Origin: Biomaibacter acetigenes
Lineage (GTDB): Bacteria > Bacillota > Thermosediminibacteria > Thermosediminibacterales > Tepidanaerobacteraceae
Direction: 5' to 3'
NCBI RefSeq assembly: GCF_003691585.1
Contig: NZ_CP033169.1
Coordinates: forward strand, 2,604,001 to 2,668,000
Length of the DNA stretch: 64,000 nt
In this document: positions 7,896 through 17,828 of the stretch, one piece after another
How the letters are laid out: each line of letters opens with the position of its first letter
How positions within the stretch are numbered: position 1 is the stretch's first letter
The notes under the pieces: model-generated
What the model saw: the letters and a program-made list of their open reading frames with translations, nothing else
The model's database searches: none
What the model was told of the DNA's origin: nothing
Program-made: the position numbers and the translations under genes

Positions 7896-7917
7896 GGAAT
7901 CGTCCCCTGACTCATTT
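7896..7917. repeat. REP-like palindrome, copy 2b (5' half)
   Basis: The half-unit GGAATCGTCCCCTGACTCAT lies on the other side of the intron remnant and matches the left arm of copies at 1351 and 39194. Confidence 0.8.
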
Positions 7918-7923
7918 CTAATA

Positions 7924-8916
<993 letters not shown>

Positions 8917-8925
8917 CTATATATA

Positions 8926-10332
8926 TTACTTCTCTCTGGCCGCCGCGATATTATCATGCGTAAGTATTTCGATACCGGCCAAAAGCGAATTCTCATAATC
9001 CTCCGATTCATCAAGTCCCTTAGAGCTATCCTTCATGAAAACCACCTTAATAGTTAAGAATAATATTCTCAAATCCAGTAAAAAAGAATAATTTCTTATG
9101 TATATAAGGTCATATCTGAGCTTATCATCAGCACTGGTGCTATACCTGCCCAGCACCTGAGCAAGACCCGTAATGCCAGGTTTTACTATATGGCGGTATT
9201 TATAGTGGGGATTTTCCTGTTTGAACTGTTTCACGAAAAAAGGCCTTTCAGGCCTGGGCCCCACCATGCTCATCTCACCTTTAAAGACATTTATTAACTG
9301 CGGAAGCTCATCTAAGCGTGTAGCTCTGAGGATCCTCCCTATAGGTGTTATCCTGGGATCCTTTTCAGTGGCTAACACCGGCCCGGTGAATTTTTCCGCA
9401 TTATTTATCATAGTTCTGAATTTATACAGCATAAATGTTTTACCAAAAAGCCCCACTCGTTCTTGAGTATAAAATACTGGACCAGGGGAAGTTAACTTTA
9501 TTAGAATTGCAATCAATAACATTATTGGAAAAGAAATTATCAGTCCTATGATAGATACAATGACATCTAGAATTCTTTTTATAATCATTTGTTCTGCAGT
9601 AAGAGTAAGGTCAATCAATTCAAAGACAGGAATATCGCCGATCTGAGTGGATGAAGATTTGGCAAGAAAAACCTCATAAAGTTCAGGGATGAGTAAAATC
9701 TTCCTTCTCTTTTCAAGGGCCATCACCGAAATCTCATTTTTCAACTCCTGCGAAAGCCCCGGGCATAAACAAACTATATCCACCATTGAAATGGCATCTG
9801 TTATATGATTAATATTTTCCTCATCTATTATGTACTTAGCCTCAAACCAGCCTCGTGACATATCCTGAAACTTTCGGACCACTTTATAAGCTTCTTCTCT
9901 TGAGCCTACCAGCAGAACTTTCTGCACTCCATGAAGATGTTTTATTACTATCAGGCAAATCCCTTTCCATAAAGCAATGAGGATTACTTGAATCACCGCA
10001 CCAATCGCAAATACGCTTCGCGGGAATGCGAAACCCCTGTAAAAGAAGGTCAACGCCATGGTAAACACCATGATCATGATCAATGACAGGACGACAGAAA
10101 ATAAGAGCTCGGTAAAAGTCTTCCGCTCTATATCATATAGTCCATAAATTTTGAATATAATAAATGCTGTTATGATAATCCATGGAATCAACTTTACATA
10201 ATCGGCAAAGTTTGCAGCCGGAATATTTTCAAACCTAAACTGAAAAGCCAAATAATAACCCAGATTCACTAAAAATGCATCTATTAATGCAATAACAATA
10301 TGATGAATAGTTCCCACTCTTTTTTCCAGCAT
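8926..10332 (-). CDS. Polyprenyl-phosphate sugar-1-phosphate transferase (priming transferase)
   Basis: A 468-residue membrane enzyme of the WbaP/WcaJ type that puts the first sugar phosphate onto undecaprenyl phosphate. The N-terminal half has about four membrane helices. A soluble CoA-binding-like domain (VQKVLLVGSREEAYKVVRKF) follows, then one helix and the catalytic domain with LYKFRTM, TRLDELPQLINVFKGEMSMV and GPRPERP. I chose the ATG at 10332, preceded by GGGAGAGG. It begins polysaccharide assembly; the final sugar specificity cannot be read from sequence. Confidence 0.9.
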   Translation of the reverse strand: MLEKRVGTIHHIVIALIDAFLVNLGYYLAFQFRFENIPAANFADYVKLIPWIIITAFIIFKIYGLYDIERKTFTELLFSVVLSLIMIMVFTMALTFFYRGFAFPRSVFAIGAVIQVILIALWKGICLIVIKHLHGVQKVLLVGSREEAYKVVRKFQDMSRGWFEAKYIIDEENINHITDAISMVDIVCLCPGLSQELKNEISVMALEKRRKILLIPELYEVFLAKSSSTQIGDIPVFELIDLTLTAEQMIIKRILDVIVSIIGLIISFPIMLLIAILIKLTSPGPVFYTQERVGLFGKTFMLYKFRTMINNAEKFTGPVLATEKDPRITPIGRILRATRLDELPQLINVFKGEMSMVGPRPERPFFVKQFKQENPHYKYRHIVKPGITGLAQVLGRYSTSADDKLRYDLIYIRNYSFLLDLRILFLTIKVVFMKDSSKGLDESEDYENSLLAGIEILTHDNIAAAREK

Positions 10333-10527
10333 GAATTTCCTCTCCCATTGAAACACTTACCGCACTTTTTTATTAAGACTAACATTATAAATATTCTATA
10401 CTGAAATCAGATTCCCTTTTTTGGTCTTTCAATTTGTTTATTCTAAATTTCCCTTATCCACCAGAAGGCAATAAAAATTTAAATTTTTTTTAGCAGCGCG
10501 GAGTATGGATTATTCTTTTAAGTTAAT

Positions 10528-11148
10528 TTACAATAATTTATTCAGCCAAGTCTTAATAAAATCATCTTGACTAGATTTTATAGAATCATCATAAAGTTGA
10601 TGCCCATATTTATCCCATTGTTGATGATTAACTTTTTGTCTATAATATTCTTTCATACGATTGTAAATAAAAACAAGAATTTCATTCCATGTCAGTTGAA
10701 CTACCTTAGATTTAAGAGTATCACGTTTTTCTTTGCCAATTGCAAAAAACTGAAAAACTATATTTTCATCTTCATAAAATTGATTATTATAAATTTCTTT
10801 AGCGACTTTATCTACACAATTTTCTGGAAAGACGCCCAAGGCATATAATATGCTTTCGATATTTTTCTTCTTCGGCTGAAGATAAGGCTTATTTAGTTTG
10901 CATTCTCCTCTAGTAAGTTCAGCAAAAATTATTTGTATCTTGTTAGGGAACTTCAAAAATTCTTTATAGTCTTCCATCGGATGACTAGAAGTTTTAAGCT
11001 CGCATCTATAAGGAAACCGAACACTTAAAATATCCGCTTCAGTTCTTTGTGATCCACGTTTTTCTGGATGAACTATGAAGTTAGTGATTGTTAAACATCC
11101 ATTAAGTCTAAAGAACCAATAAGCAACTGATATTGTTTCTGAACTCAT
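10528..11148 (-). CDS. Putative PD-(D/E)XK-like nuclease, third gene of QueC-linked unit
   Basis: A 206-residue soluble protein. The region FFRLNGCLTITNFIVHP, then RTEADILSVRFP, then FAELTRGECKLN, follows the layout of a nuclease-like family in which D (ADIL) and E-x-K form the active site. Here the position usually held by Lys is Thr (AEL-T), so activity is doubtful. The C-terminal half is charged and helical. Its start overlaps the stop of a small frame ending at 11145. It reads in the same direction as the QueC-like gene and probably shares its transcript. I infer a defence role from context only. Confidence 0.55.
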   Translation of the reverse strand: MSSETISVAYWFFRLNGCLTITNFIVHPEKRGSQRTEADILSVRFPYRCELKTSSHPMEDYKEFLKFPNKIQIIFAELTRGECKLNKPYLQPKKKNIESILYALGVFPENCVDKVAKEIYNNQFYEDENIVFQFFAIGKEKRDTLKSKVVQLTWNEILVFIYNRMKEYYRQKVNHQQWDKYGHQLYDDSIKSSQDDFIKTWLNKLL

Positions 11149-11257
11149 AAAAATCTCGCCTTCTCAATATCGGAATCAAAAAATACATTATAAATTTCAT
11201 CCATCCCTTTTAGCACTTTTTCGATAAAATATTTGCCTATCTTAGGTTGTCAACCAT
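11145..11257 (-). CDS. Possible small protein in QueC-linked unit (one frameshift)
   Basis: From the ATG at 11257, behind AAGGGAACAGG, a 37-codon protein (MVDNLKIGKYFIEKVLKGMD, ending in SDIEKARFL) appears if one A is restored in the run near 11240. Its TGA overlaps the ATG of the next gene, the spacing expected in an operon. It could also be the tail of a larger lost gene. No family recognised. Confidence 0.35.
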
Positions 11258-11310
11258 CCTGTTCCCTTGATACCATCTATAGATTAGGCTCCCTCTTCCT
11301 TCTTATTAGC

Positions 11311-13184
11311 CTAGCGATATATTCTTACATAACACCCTTCGCGTCTACTTTCAAAATCTCTAATAAAGGTATCATCATCATCTATTTTCCTTTCAGGGTC
11401 ATACACAATAAATAATAAGCCGTATGCTTTTGGTACTTTTGTCATATCTTCAGCGATACCACTGGTTGCAACGGAAGGTGTTGTATTTTTGCGAATAAAT
11501 TTAGTTTCAATCAGCAAATCATCTTGTGAATGATCGGGATTATATGTGGTAATTCCAAATCTTATTGGTGGATATTCTCGCTCGAATTTAGTACTTTCGT
11601 TTATCAGGATAGCCTGAACTTTATCATTTAGATCATTCTCACTTTTGGGTTCTTCTCTTTTAAATAATATGGGTATTGTTTTTTTCAATAAGTTATCAAT
11701 CTCTATAACTTTATGCTCTATGGGTGTTTTTTTATATGCACGACTTGCCAGCATTTCAAGAAGAGAATCTTTAGGAATTTGACTTGACAAATCTTCATAC
11801 TTCATTTGCATACGCTTTGCAGCATAGAGAATAGAGTCTCCATATCTACAGAAAAGATCATAAACGTCTGACAACTTATCATCAGGGTTGTCTCCCGGTA
11901 TATAATCAATTAAATCATCGAGCTCATTTAAGAACTTTTCCCGAAAGTCTGCTTGATTTCTAATACCTTCCATACAGGCCAGACGAAGAGTACCATACAA
12001 TCTTTGCTTTGTCTCAGAATCAGGAATATGGTTTATAAAATCTTCCGTATATACACCTTCATCATATGCCTCTAGCTCAGCAGAATATATAGCGAACCTT
12101 CTATCAATACATTGTGAACAATAACCACAATGTGAGGCGCCACCTGGTTTATTTCGTGTTGAACTACAGGATACAGCATTTTCAATCATATTTAATTCAT
12201 GCGTTTTCTTAAAAATATTAACTACATCCTTTTTTGTTTCATTATAAATGGATTTTTTATTGTAAATGTATTATCAAAACATTGAAGAAAAGCTTGCATT
12301 AAGCCTATTGTCTTTGGATGAGTTGTCCGACTAGCCCTTGCATTCATGATATCGCCTTGTTTCGGTAAATTGATACTTGTAATGCCATTTTCATAAACAT
12401 TAAAACTGTGCTTATCATAGTAATTACAAATAGAAAAAGCGATTGAAGCATATAGAAACATCCTCGTTCTTTGGGTTTCTTCCAGGCTTGAAAATTTTCG
12501 TAAATGACATTCATATTTATAATGATTAATTCTATTATGGAATTTTTTCATTAATAACTCAACCAAAACATCTTGCGTATGAGTTACTTTTTTATTAGCT
12601 TGATGACTTACTAGACATAACTTTTTTTCTGGATAGGTATGCAAAAAATCTAGCGCTCCTGCTAAAGAATCCAGGCCACCAGAAAATAATATAATCTCAG
12701 TATTAGAAGCATCAGAAATAGGCAAAAAATCTTTGGTAAATAAAGATAGCTGGGTATAATTGCTTTCATTCGGTTGATTTTCTTGATTCATTTGGTAAAA
12801 ATAAAAATTATATTTTCTATCTCCAGACATAAAAACTAAAGCATTAGATAAAGCAGTCTTAACACTATCTTGTTCCCAAAAAGCTAGGTCCCTGACTGGA
12901 ATATGAAACTCAAAGATTCGAGCCCAGCTTTCGTTATAGAGACTATCACGCTCTCCTCTATCCACAGCTCTATCGGCTGAAAAAACATATGAAGCAATCT
13001 CTAATAAATCCAAGATCCTTTCAGGTAATTCATCCGGATTTTTAATAAAACGGCTAAGTGCAATATGTACGTTTCCTTTTTCTTTTTCATTATCAAAATA
13101 TGATAGCCTTATAACTTTTCCGGTAGGATTTACTTTATCTGGATGAACATTACTACAAATAATTATATTTGGAGACTGACTCAT
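11311..13184 (-). CDS. QueC-like (QatC-type) protein fused to a PD-(D/E)XK-like domain; one frameshift
   Basis: Restoring one A near 12240-12245 joins two frames into a protein of about 624 residues. It has an N-terminal domain (1-160; RAVDRGERD, GDRKYNFYF) as in QatC proteins and a PP-loop ATPase core with SGGLDS at 168-173, the QueC signature. A zinc-binding Cys cluster (CSSTRNKPGGASHCGYCSQC) follows, then a helical linker. The C-terminal segment DHSQDDLLIETKFIR has a D...ExK pattern typical of restriction-like nucleases. QueC itself makes preQ0; QueC-like proteins in defence systems act on partner proteins. The start overlaps the upstream gene by four bases (ATGA). Confidence 0.7.
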
Positions 13185-13960
13185 AGAGCTTCAGCCTCCC
13201 TCCGTAACTCTGCCCTTATTTTGCCGAATGTCATATTTAGAAATCTGGTTATTTCTTCATTAGTAGGAATATCACTACGACTATATTTATTAAACCATCC
13301 TGCAGCAAAAGATTGCATAATCTTTGAAATCTCAAAAGCATGTGTAGACAAAGCCTCACTTTGCTTTGTTAGCTTTTGTGAAAATATTTCTATCGAATCA
13401 TAATCATCAATAGCTTGAGCGGCTTCTCTTTCTAAATAATATCTCAGATGTCGATTTGTAAATTCTGTAAAGAAAAGTCTTGCCAATTCACAGAAAGCTG
13501 CACCTGTTCCTATATTTTTCCATGGGGTTTCATTTGAATTATTAAAGAGTGAAAGTTGTTTGTTGCCTTTTTTTCTTTCATAAGAAGAAAGAACATATAA
13601 TACAGCATCAACAACCATTTTATTGGTCTCAAGTGATCCAGTATCTGTGACTATATAATCCTTTGCACATCTTATAAGAGAAAATAAGGAGAATCTTTCA
13701 TCAACGATGAGTCCGTTTTTTGCAAGAAATTCCCTTTGATCTTGTTGATTTGCAGAAAGAGATAGGATTATCAAAAAGCGAATTGCTTTAATAACAGATT
13801 CATCAGATGACATTTGTTCATATTTCTTTTTAATATTCGCAAGCGTATTATTGGAAATTTTTGTAACTGTATCATCTGAGCAATCAAAATCAGTAAGTTG
13901 CTTAATAATGTCAACCCAGGGCTGTGTTCGCGGTAAAAAACCTATTCTTTCATGCCCCAT
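13181..13960 (-). CDS. Partner protein of the QueC-like protein (Met-Gly start)
   Basis: A 259-residue, mostly helical protein with no membrane segments or known motif. I chose the ATG at 13960 because GGGGGA lies seven bases upstream; the protein then starts MGHERIGFLPRTQPWVDIIK. After removal of Met, Gly would be N-terminal. The stop overlaps the QueC-like start (ATGA), implying tight co-expression. In other QueC-linked immune systems the gene beside the QueC-like enzyme encodes its substrate, so this is the likely substrate. No QatA-type ATPase or TatD-type QatD is nearby. Confidence 0.55.
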   Translation of the reverse strand: MGHERIGFLPRTQPWVDIIKQLTDFDCSDDTVTKISNNTLANIKKKYEQMSSDESVIKAIRFLIILSLSANQQDQREFLAKNGLIVDERFSLFSLIRCAKDYIVTDTGSLETNKMVVDAVLYVLSSYERKKGNKQLSLFNNSNETPWKNIGTGAAFCELARLFFTEFTNRHLRYYLEREAAQAIDDYDSIEIFSQKLTKQSEALSTHAFEISKIMQSFAAGWFNKYSRSDIPTNEEITRFLNMTFGKIRAELRREAEAL

Positions 13961-14069
13961 TTTCATTCCCCCTGAAAAAATACAAGAAACAAGCGTCAAG
14001 CCTGAAAAATATGATCATTGCTTTACCTCGATATACGGGTCACGATCTATTACTTTTCTGAGGCTAAAT

Positions 14070-15680
14070 CTATATAGCTATTCTCTTTGATATCTTTTTT
14101 CTCAATAAATTTGCCATCCAGAAAACTTCATTCACCTTAAATAGCACACATGTTATTATATATATTAATGCTCCTACTAGAACGGCCACTGCAAGGTCTA
14201 GGGCTTGATATATAATCCCTTCTGTCCCAAAAATGGTGCTCATGTAATTATAGGTAAAATGTACCACTACCCCTATTATAAGGCATGCAAGCCCTGATTT
14301 GAACAGAGTTTCGATAATTTTCTTTCCGCCCAAAGGGCCTATCTTTTTCCTTAAGCTATAAAAAAGCATAACTGTACATATTATAGCAGAAATACTGGTA
14401 GAGAGGGCCAGGCCTCCTATACCCATAAATCTTACAAGAATTAGATTTAAGATTATGTTTATTATCATTGCAATGGCACCGTTAATCATCGGTGTCTTTG
14501 TATCCTGTAAAGAATAGAATCCACGGTTTAACACTTCTCTAATACCTATGCCTACCATACCTATAGAATAAAATAAAAGTGCGGTAGCAGTCATGTATGT
14601 GGCTCTTTGATCAAAGGCGCCTCTTTCGAATAAAAACCTAATAATCGGTACCCTTAGGATTATCGCTCCGGTCATTACTGGCATAATAACGGCGATTACA
14701 ATACCTGTAACTCTATTCAAGGTATTTTTAAATGTATTAACATCTTTTTCAGCCGAAAACTTTGAAAGTGTCGGATATATTACGGTAGTTATAGGAGATA
14801 TGAAAAGCCCAAGGGCAAAAAAGTTCAAGCGATTAGCAAAGTTTAATGCAGATATACTACCTTCGGCAAGAAATGAGGCCATCATCCGGTCAACCAAAGT
14901 ATTTATCGTACTTACACCGGTCCCGATAACAACAGGAATCACAAGAGTCCCCATACGAATTAGATCTTTATCAAAAAAATCCGGCTTTCCTCCAAAACGA
15001 AATCCATTTTTCATAGCCGAAGGTAATTGTATAAATATCTGTGCTGTAAAGCCTAAAACTGACGCTACTACTAATCCCCATATTCCGAAAACAGAATTTA
15101 ATATTAGTGAACCGATCACGATCACATTGAATATGATATTTACTGTTGCCGGTATAGCAAATTGCTGATGGGATTGTAAAAAACCTGTTAGGATATTAGT
15201 TAAACCCAAAGAAATGCAGATAAACATCGTTATTCGCGTGAAATTTACGGCCATTTCAAGGGTGTTTCCCTCAAATCCCATTGCCACTAACTTAACTAGA
15301 GGTCGAGCAAATATAGCGCCACCTATGCTTATAACAAGTGAGATAACTAAAACTACATTAAAAAGATTCTGTGTGAAATATATAGCTTTTTGCTCACCTT
15401 TTTTCGCAGCTATTTTAGAATATACCGGAATAAAAGTAGTAGCTAAAGCACCGGCAACAGTAGCAAAAATTACTGTCGGAACCGTCAATGATACGAGATA
15501 TGCGTCGGTAATATTTGTAGCACCAAACTTTGTCCCGATAAGTAGTTCCCGTAAAAAACCTAATAATTTACTTAAAAGACCTGCTACCATTATAATAGCA
15601 GCCGACTTAGCCACACTTCCGGAACTATACTTCTTCCCTTCAGATACTATTTTTTTATCGCATAGCAGTTCACTTTGCAA
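14070..15680 (-). CDS. murJ: MurJ/MviN-family lipid-linked precursor flippase
   Basis: A 536-residue polytopic protein with about 14 predicted helices and the MurJ opening GLLSKLLGFLREllig, a G-T-x-A-D-A-Y-like segment (GATNITDAY) and a conserved RGFYSLQDTKTPM segment. MurJ flips lipid II, but this copy sits inside the polysaccharide cluster, where no classical Wzx is present. It may therefore flip the lipid-linked repeat unit. It starts at TTG 15680 after AAAGGAG. Confidence 0.85.
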   Translation of the reverse strand: MQSELLCDKKIVSEGKKYSSGSVAKSAAIIMVAGLLSKLLGFLRELLIGTKFGATNITDAYLVSLTVPTVIFATVAGALATTFIPVYSKIAAKKGEQKAIYFTQNLFNVVLVISLVISIGGAIFARPLVKLVAMGFEGNTLEMAVNFTRITMFICISLGLTNILTGFLQSHQQFAIPATVNIIFNVIVIGSLILNSVFGIWGLVVASVLGFTAQIFIQLPSAMKNGFRFGGKPDFFDKDLIRMGTLVIPVVIGTGVSTINTLVDRMMASFLAEGSISALNFANRLNFFALGLFISPITTVIYPTLSKFSAEKDVNTFKNTLNRVTGIVIAVIMPVMTGAIILRVPIIRFLFERGAFDQRATYMTATALLFYSIGMVGIGIREVLNRGFYSLQDTKTPMINGAIAMIINIILNLILVRFMGIGGLALSTSISAIICTVMLFYSLRKKIGPLGGKKIIETLFKSGLACLIIGVVVHFTYNYMSTIFGTEGIIYQALDLAVAVLVGALIYIITCVLFKVNEVFWMANLLRKKISKRIAI

Positions 15681-15715
15681 TACAATACTCCTTTTTATGT
15701 ATTAAAATATAGATA

Positions 15716-16897
15716 TTAATTGACTTGTTTTATTTTCAACAACAATGTTTTAATTACTTCAATCTCAGTATCCAACACCTTTTGTTCATTAAAATATCTT
15801 TCTGCGCGCTTCCTACCATTTGTCCCAAACTTTTGTGCCAAATCCTGATTATCAAGTAATTTTCTTATAGCTTCATATATTTCCTTCGGTGAATTTACAT
15901 TTACTAAAAATCCTGTCTCGCCATCCACGACTTCTTCCCGACAACCCCTTATATTTGTAGCAATAACAGGTTTACCCATAGCCATGGCTTCTATTATAGA
16001 CCTGGGCATCCCTTCTCTGTATGATGGCAAAATAAAAATATCACTTATCTTTAACAACTCCGGGATATCATTTCTGCTGCCTGTCAATATAATTCGATCT
16101 TTATATTTATCATTGCTCAAGTAATGTTCAATTTTCTGTTTTGTTTCTATATCCCTTTCACTTAAAGATGCATCACCCACTATCATTAGATATAAATCAC
16201 TATAATCATCAATTAGATATTTAAAAGCCTCCAGAAGATCCAATATACCTTTTTCTTTAACCAGCCTACCAATAAAACAAACGACCTTACTTTTTGAGGG
16301 TAATTCCAAACTATCTTTATATTCATTTATATCAATTCTTACATTTTCAGGATTAAACCTATCAATATCTATCCCGTTACTTATACATGCGATCTTATCT
16401 TTATTTATAATTCCCAATCTAATTGCCGTGTCATAATCTTCCCGACTCTGGGTAAATATGTAGTCTGTAAAATACCGTCCCATGATCTTTTCAATACTTG
16501 CAAAAATTTTATAGCTCAATTTAGACATATTATCATGAAAATAAAAACCGTGGGCAGTATAAATAATAATTGGGATACCGGCAAGTTTGGCAGCTATTCT
16601 TCCCAAGACACTTGCTACCGGAGTATGGACATGAACTATATCGTACTTATAATGTTTCATTATTTTATATAGATTCCAGATAGTTTTTATATTAGATATG
16701 GGATTTATTTTTCTATCTATTTTTACGTATCTAAACACATACCCCTTTTTTTCTAATTCTATTGAGGCTTGTCCTCTTGAGCAGGAGATTTCAACTTCAA
16801 ATCCTTCTTCTTCTAATCTGTCGATTAATGGCAATAATAAGTTTTTTACAGTGAAATCCACAGCACATACCTGTAGAATCTTAGGCAAGGATTTCAC
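15716..16897 (-). CDS. GT4-family glycosyltransferase
   Basis: A 393-residue GT-B enzyme. The N-terminal acceptor domain has HVHTPVASVLGRI. The C-terminal donor domain has CFIGRLVKEKGILDLLEAF and the E-x7-E region PSYREGMPRSIIEAMAMGKP, followed by GCREEVVDGETGFLV. It transfers an activated sugar to the growing lipid-linked oligosaccharide at the cytosolic face. GTG start at 16897 after AGAGGA, overlapping the upstream epimerase by 17 bases. Sugar specificity is unknown. Confidence 0.9.
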   Translation of the reverse strand: MKSLPKILQVCAVDFTVKNLLLPLIDRLEEEGFEVEISCSRGQASIELEKKGYVFRYVKIDRKINPISNIKTIWNLYKIMKHYKYDIVHVHTPVASVLGRIAAKLAGIPIIIYTAHGFYFHDNMSKLSYKIFASIEKIMGRYFTDYIFTQSREDYDTAIRLGIINKDKIACISNGIDIDRFNPENVRIDINEYKDSLELPSKSKVVCFIGRLVKEKGILDLLEAFKYLIDDYSDLYLMIVGDASLSERDIETKQKIEHYLSNDKYKDRIILTGSRNDIPELLKISDIFILPSYREGMPRSIIEAMAMGKPVIATNIRGCREEVVDGETGFLVNVNSPKEIYEAIRKLLDNQDLAQKFGTNGRKRAERYFNEQKVLDTEIEVIKTLLLKIKQVN

Positions 16898-17828
16898 TCC
16901 TCTTATACCATTCTATTACTTTTTTTAATCCCTCATCTAAAGAAACCTTAACATGATATCCAAGCAATCTTTCCGCCTTTTCGATAGATGCCAGAGAATG
17001 TTTAACGTCACCAATTCTAGGTTTATCATATATCGGCCGTACATCAGTTCCTAATATCTCATTTAATTTTTGAACCAGTTGATTCAATGATATCCTCTTA
17101 CCGCTTGCGATATTTATTACTTCGCCATGTCCAACTTTCTCTGAAGTTGCAGCTAATATATTTGCTTCAACGACATTATCTATATATGTAAAATCCCTCG
17201 ATTGTTCACCATCACCATAAATAATGGGGGACTCCGCCTTTAATATTTTAGTGATAAATTTAGGAATTACCGCAGCATATTGAGAATTCGGGTCCTGCCT
17301 GGGGCCGAAAACATTAAAATATCTTAATGAAACAGTTTCCAATCCATATACTTTACTAAAAACCTTCCCATATAATTCTTCTACATATTTGGTAACAGCA
17401 TACGGCGATAAAGGATTCGGCACCATATCTTCAACTTTAGGCAATATTTCAGTGTCCCCATAAGCCGATGAAGATGCGGCGATAACTACACGTTCTACGC
17501 CGGCGTCTCTAGCTGCAACCAACAGGTTTAAAGTCCCATCTATATTACTAGCATTGCTTGAAATTGGATCTACTACCGACCTTGGAACAGAAGACAATGC
17601 CGCCTGATGCAAAATATATTCAATACCGTTTACCGCTTTTTTTGCATCCTCGATATTCCGCAAATCACCTTCGATTAACTCAATATCATTAATAAATCGT
17701 TCAATATTTTCTCTTTTGCCGGTAGAGAAATTGTCAATGATCCTGACCTTTTCCCCTCTTCTCAAAAGTTCTTCAGCTATATTTGATCCTATAAATCCGG
17801 CGCCACCCGTAATTAAATAATTAGCCAT
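16881..17828 (-). CDS. NAD-dependent nucleotide-sugar epimerase
   Basis: A 315-residue extended SDR enzyme with GGAGFIGS near the N-terminus, SSSAYGD, the catalytic SPYAVTKY (Tyr-Lys) and FNVFGPRQDPNSQYAAVIP, as in WbpP/Gne-type UDP-hexose or UDP-GlcNAc 4-epimerases. It is coupled to the dehydrogenase gene by a TAATG overlap, so the two probably act on the same UDP-sugar, for example toward a uronic acid. The exact substrate is an inference. Confidence 0.88.
   Translation of the reverse strand: MANYLITGGAGFIGSNIAEELLRRGEKVRIIDNFSTGKRENIERFINDIELIEGDLRNIEDAKKAVNGIEYILHQAALSSVPRSVVDPISSNASNIDGTLNLLVAARDAGVERVVIAASSSAYGDTEILPKVEDMVPNPLSPYAVTKYVEELYGKVFSKVYGLETVSLRYFNVFGPRQDPNSQYAAVIPKFITKILKAESPIIYGDGEQSRDFTYIDNVVEANILAATSEKVGHGEVINIASGKRISLNQLVQKLNEILGTDVRPIYDKPRIGDVKHSLASIEKAERLLGYHVKVSLDEGLKKVIEWYKRSEILA

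Noticed and set aside
11311-13184. Reading the QueC-like region as ordinary queC for queuosine synthesis
   Set aside because: The protein is about three times the length of QueC, with an N-terminal QatC-like domain and a C-terminal nuclease-like domain, and has no queD or queE nearby.
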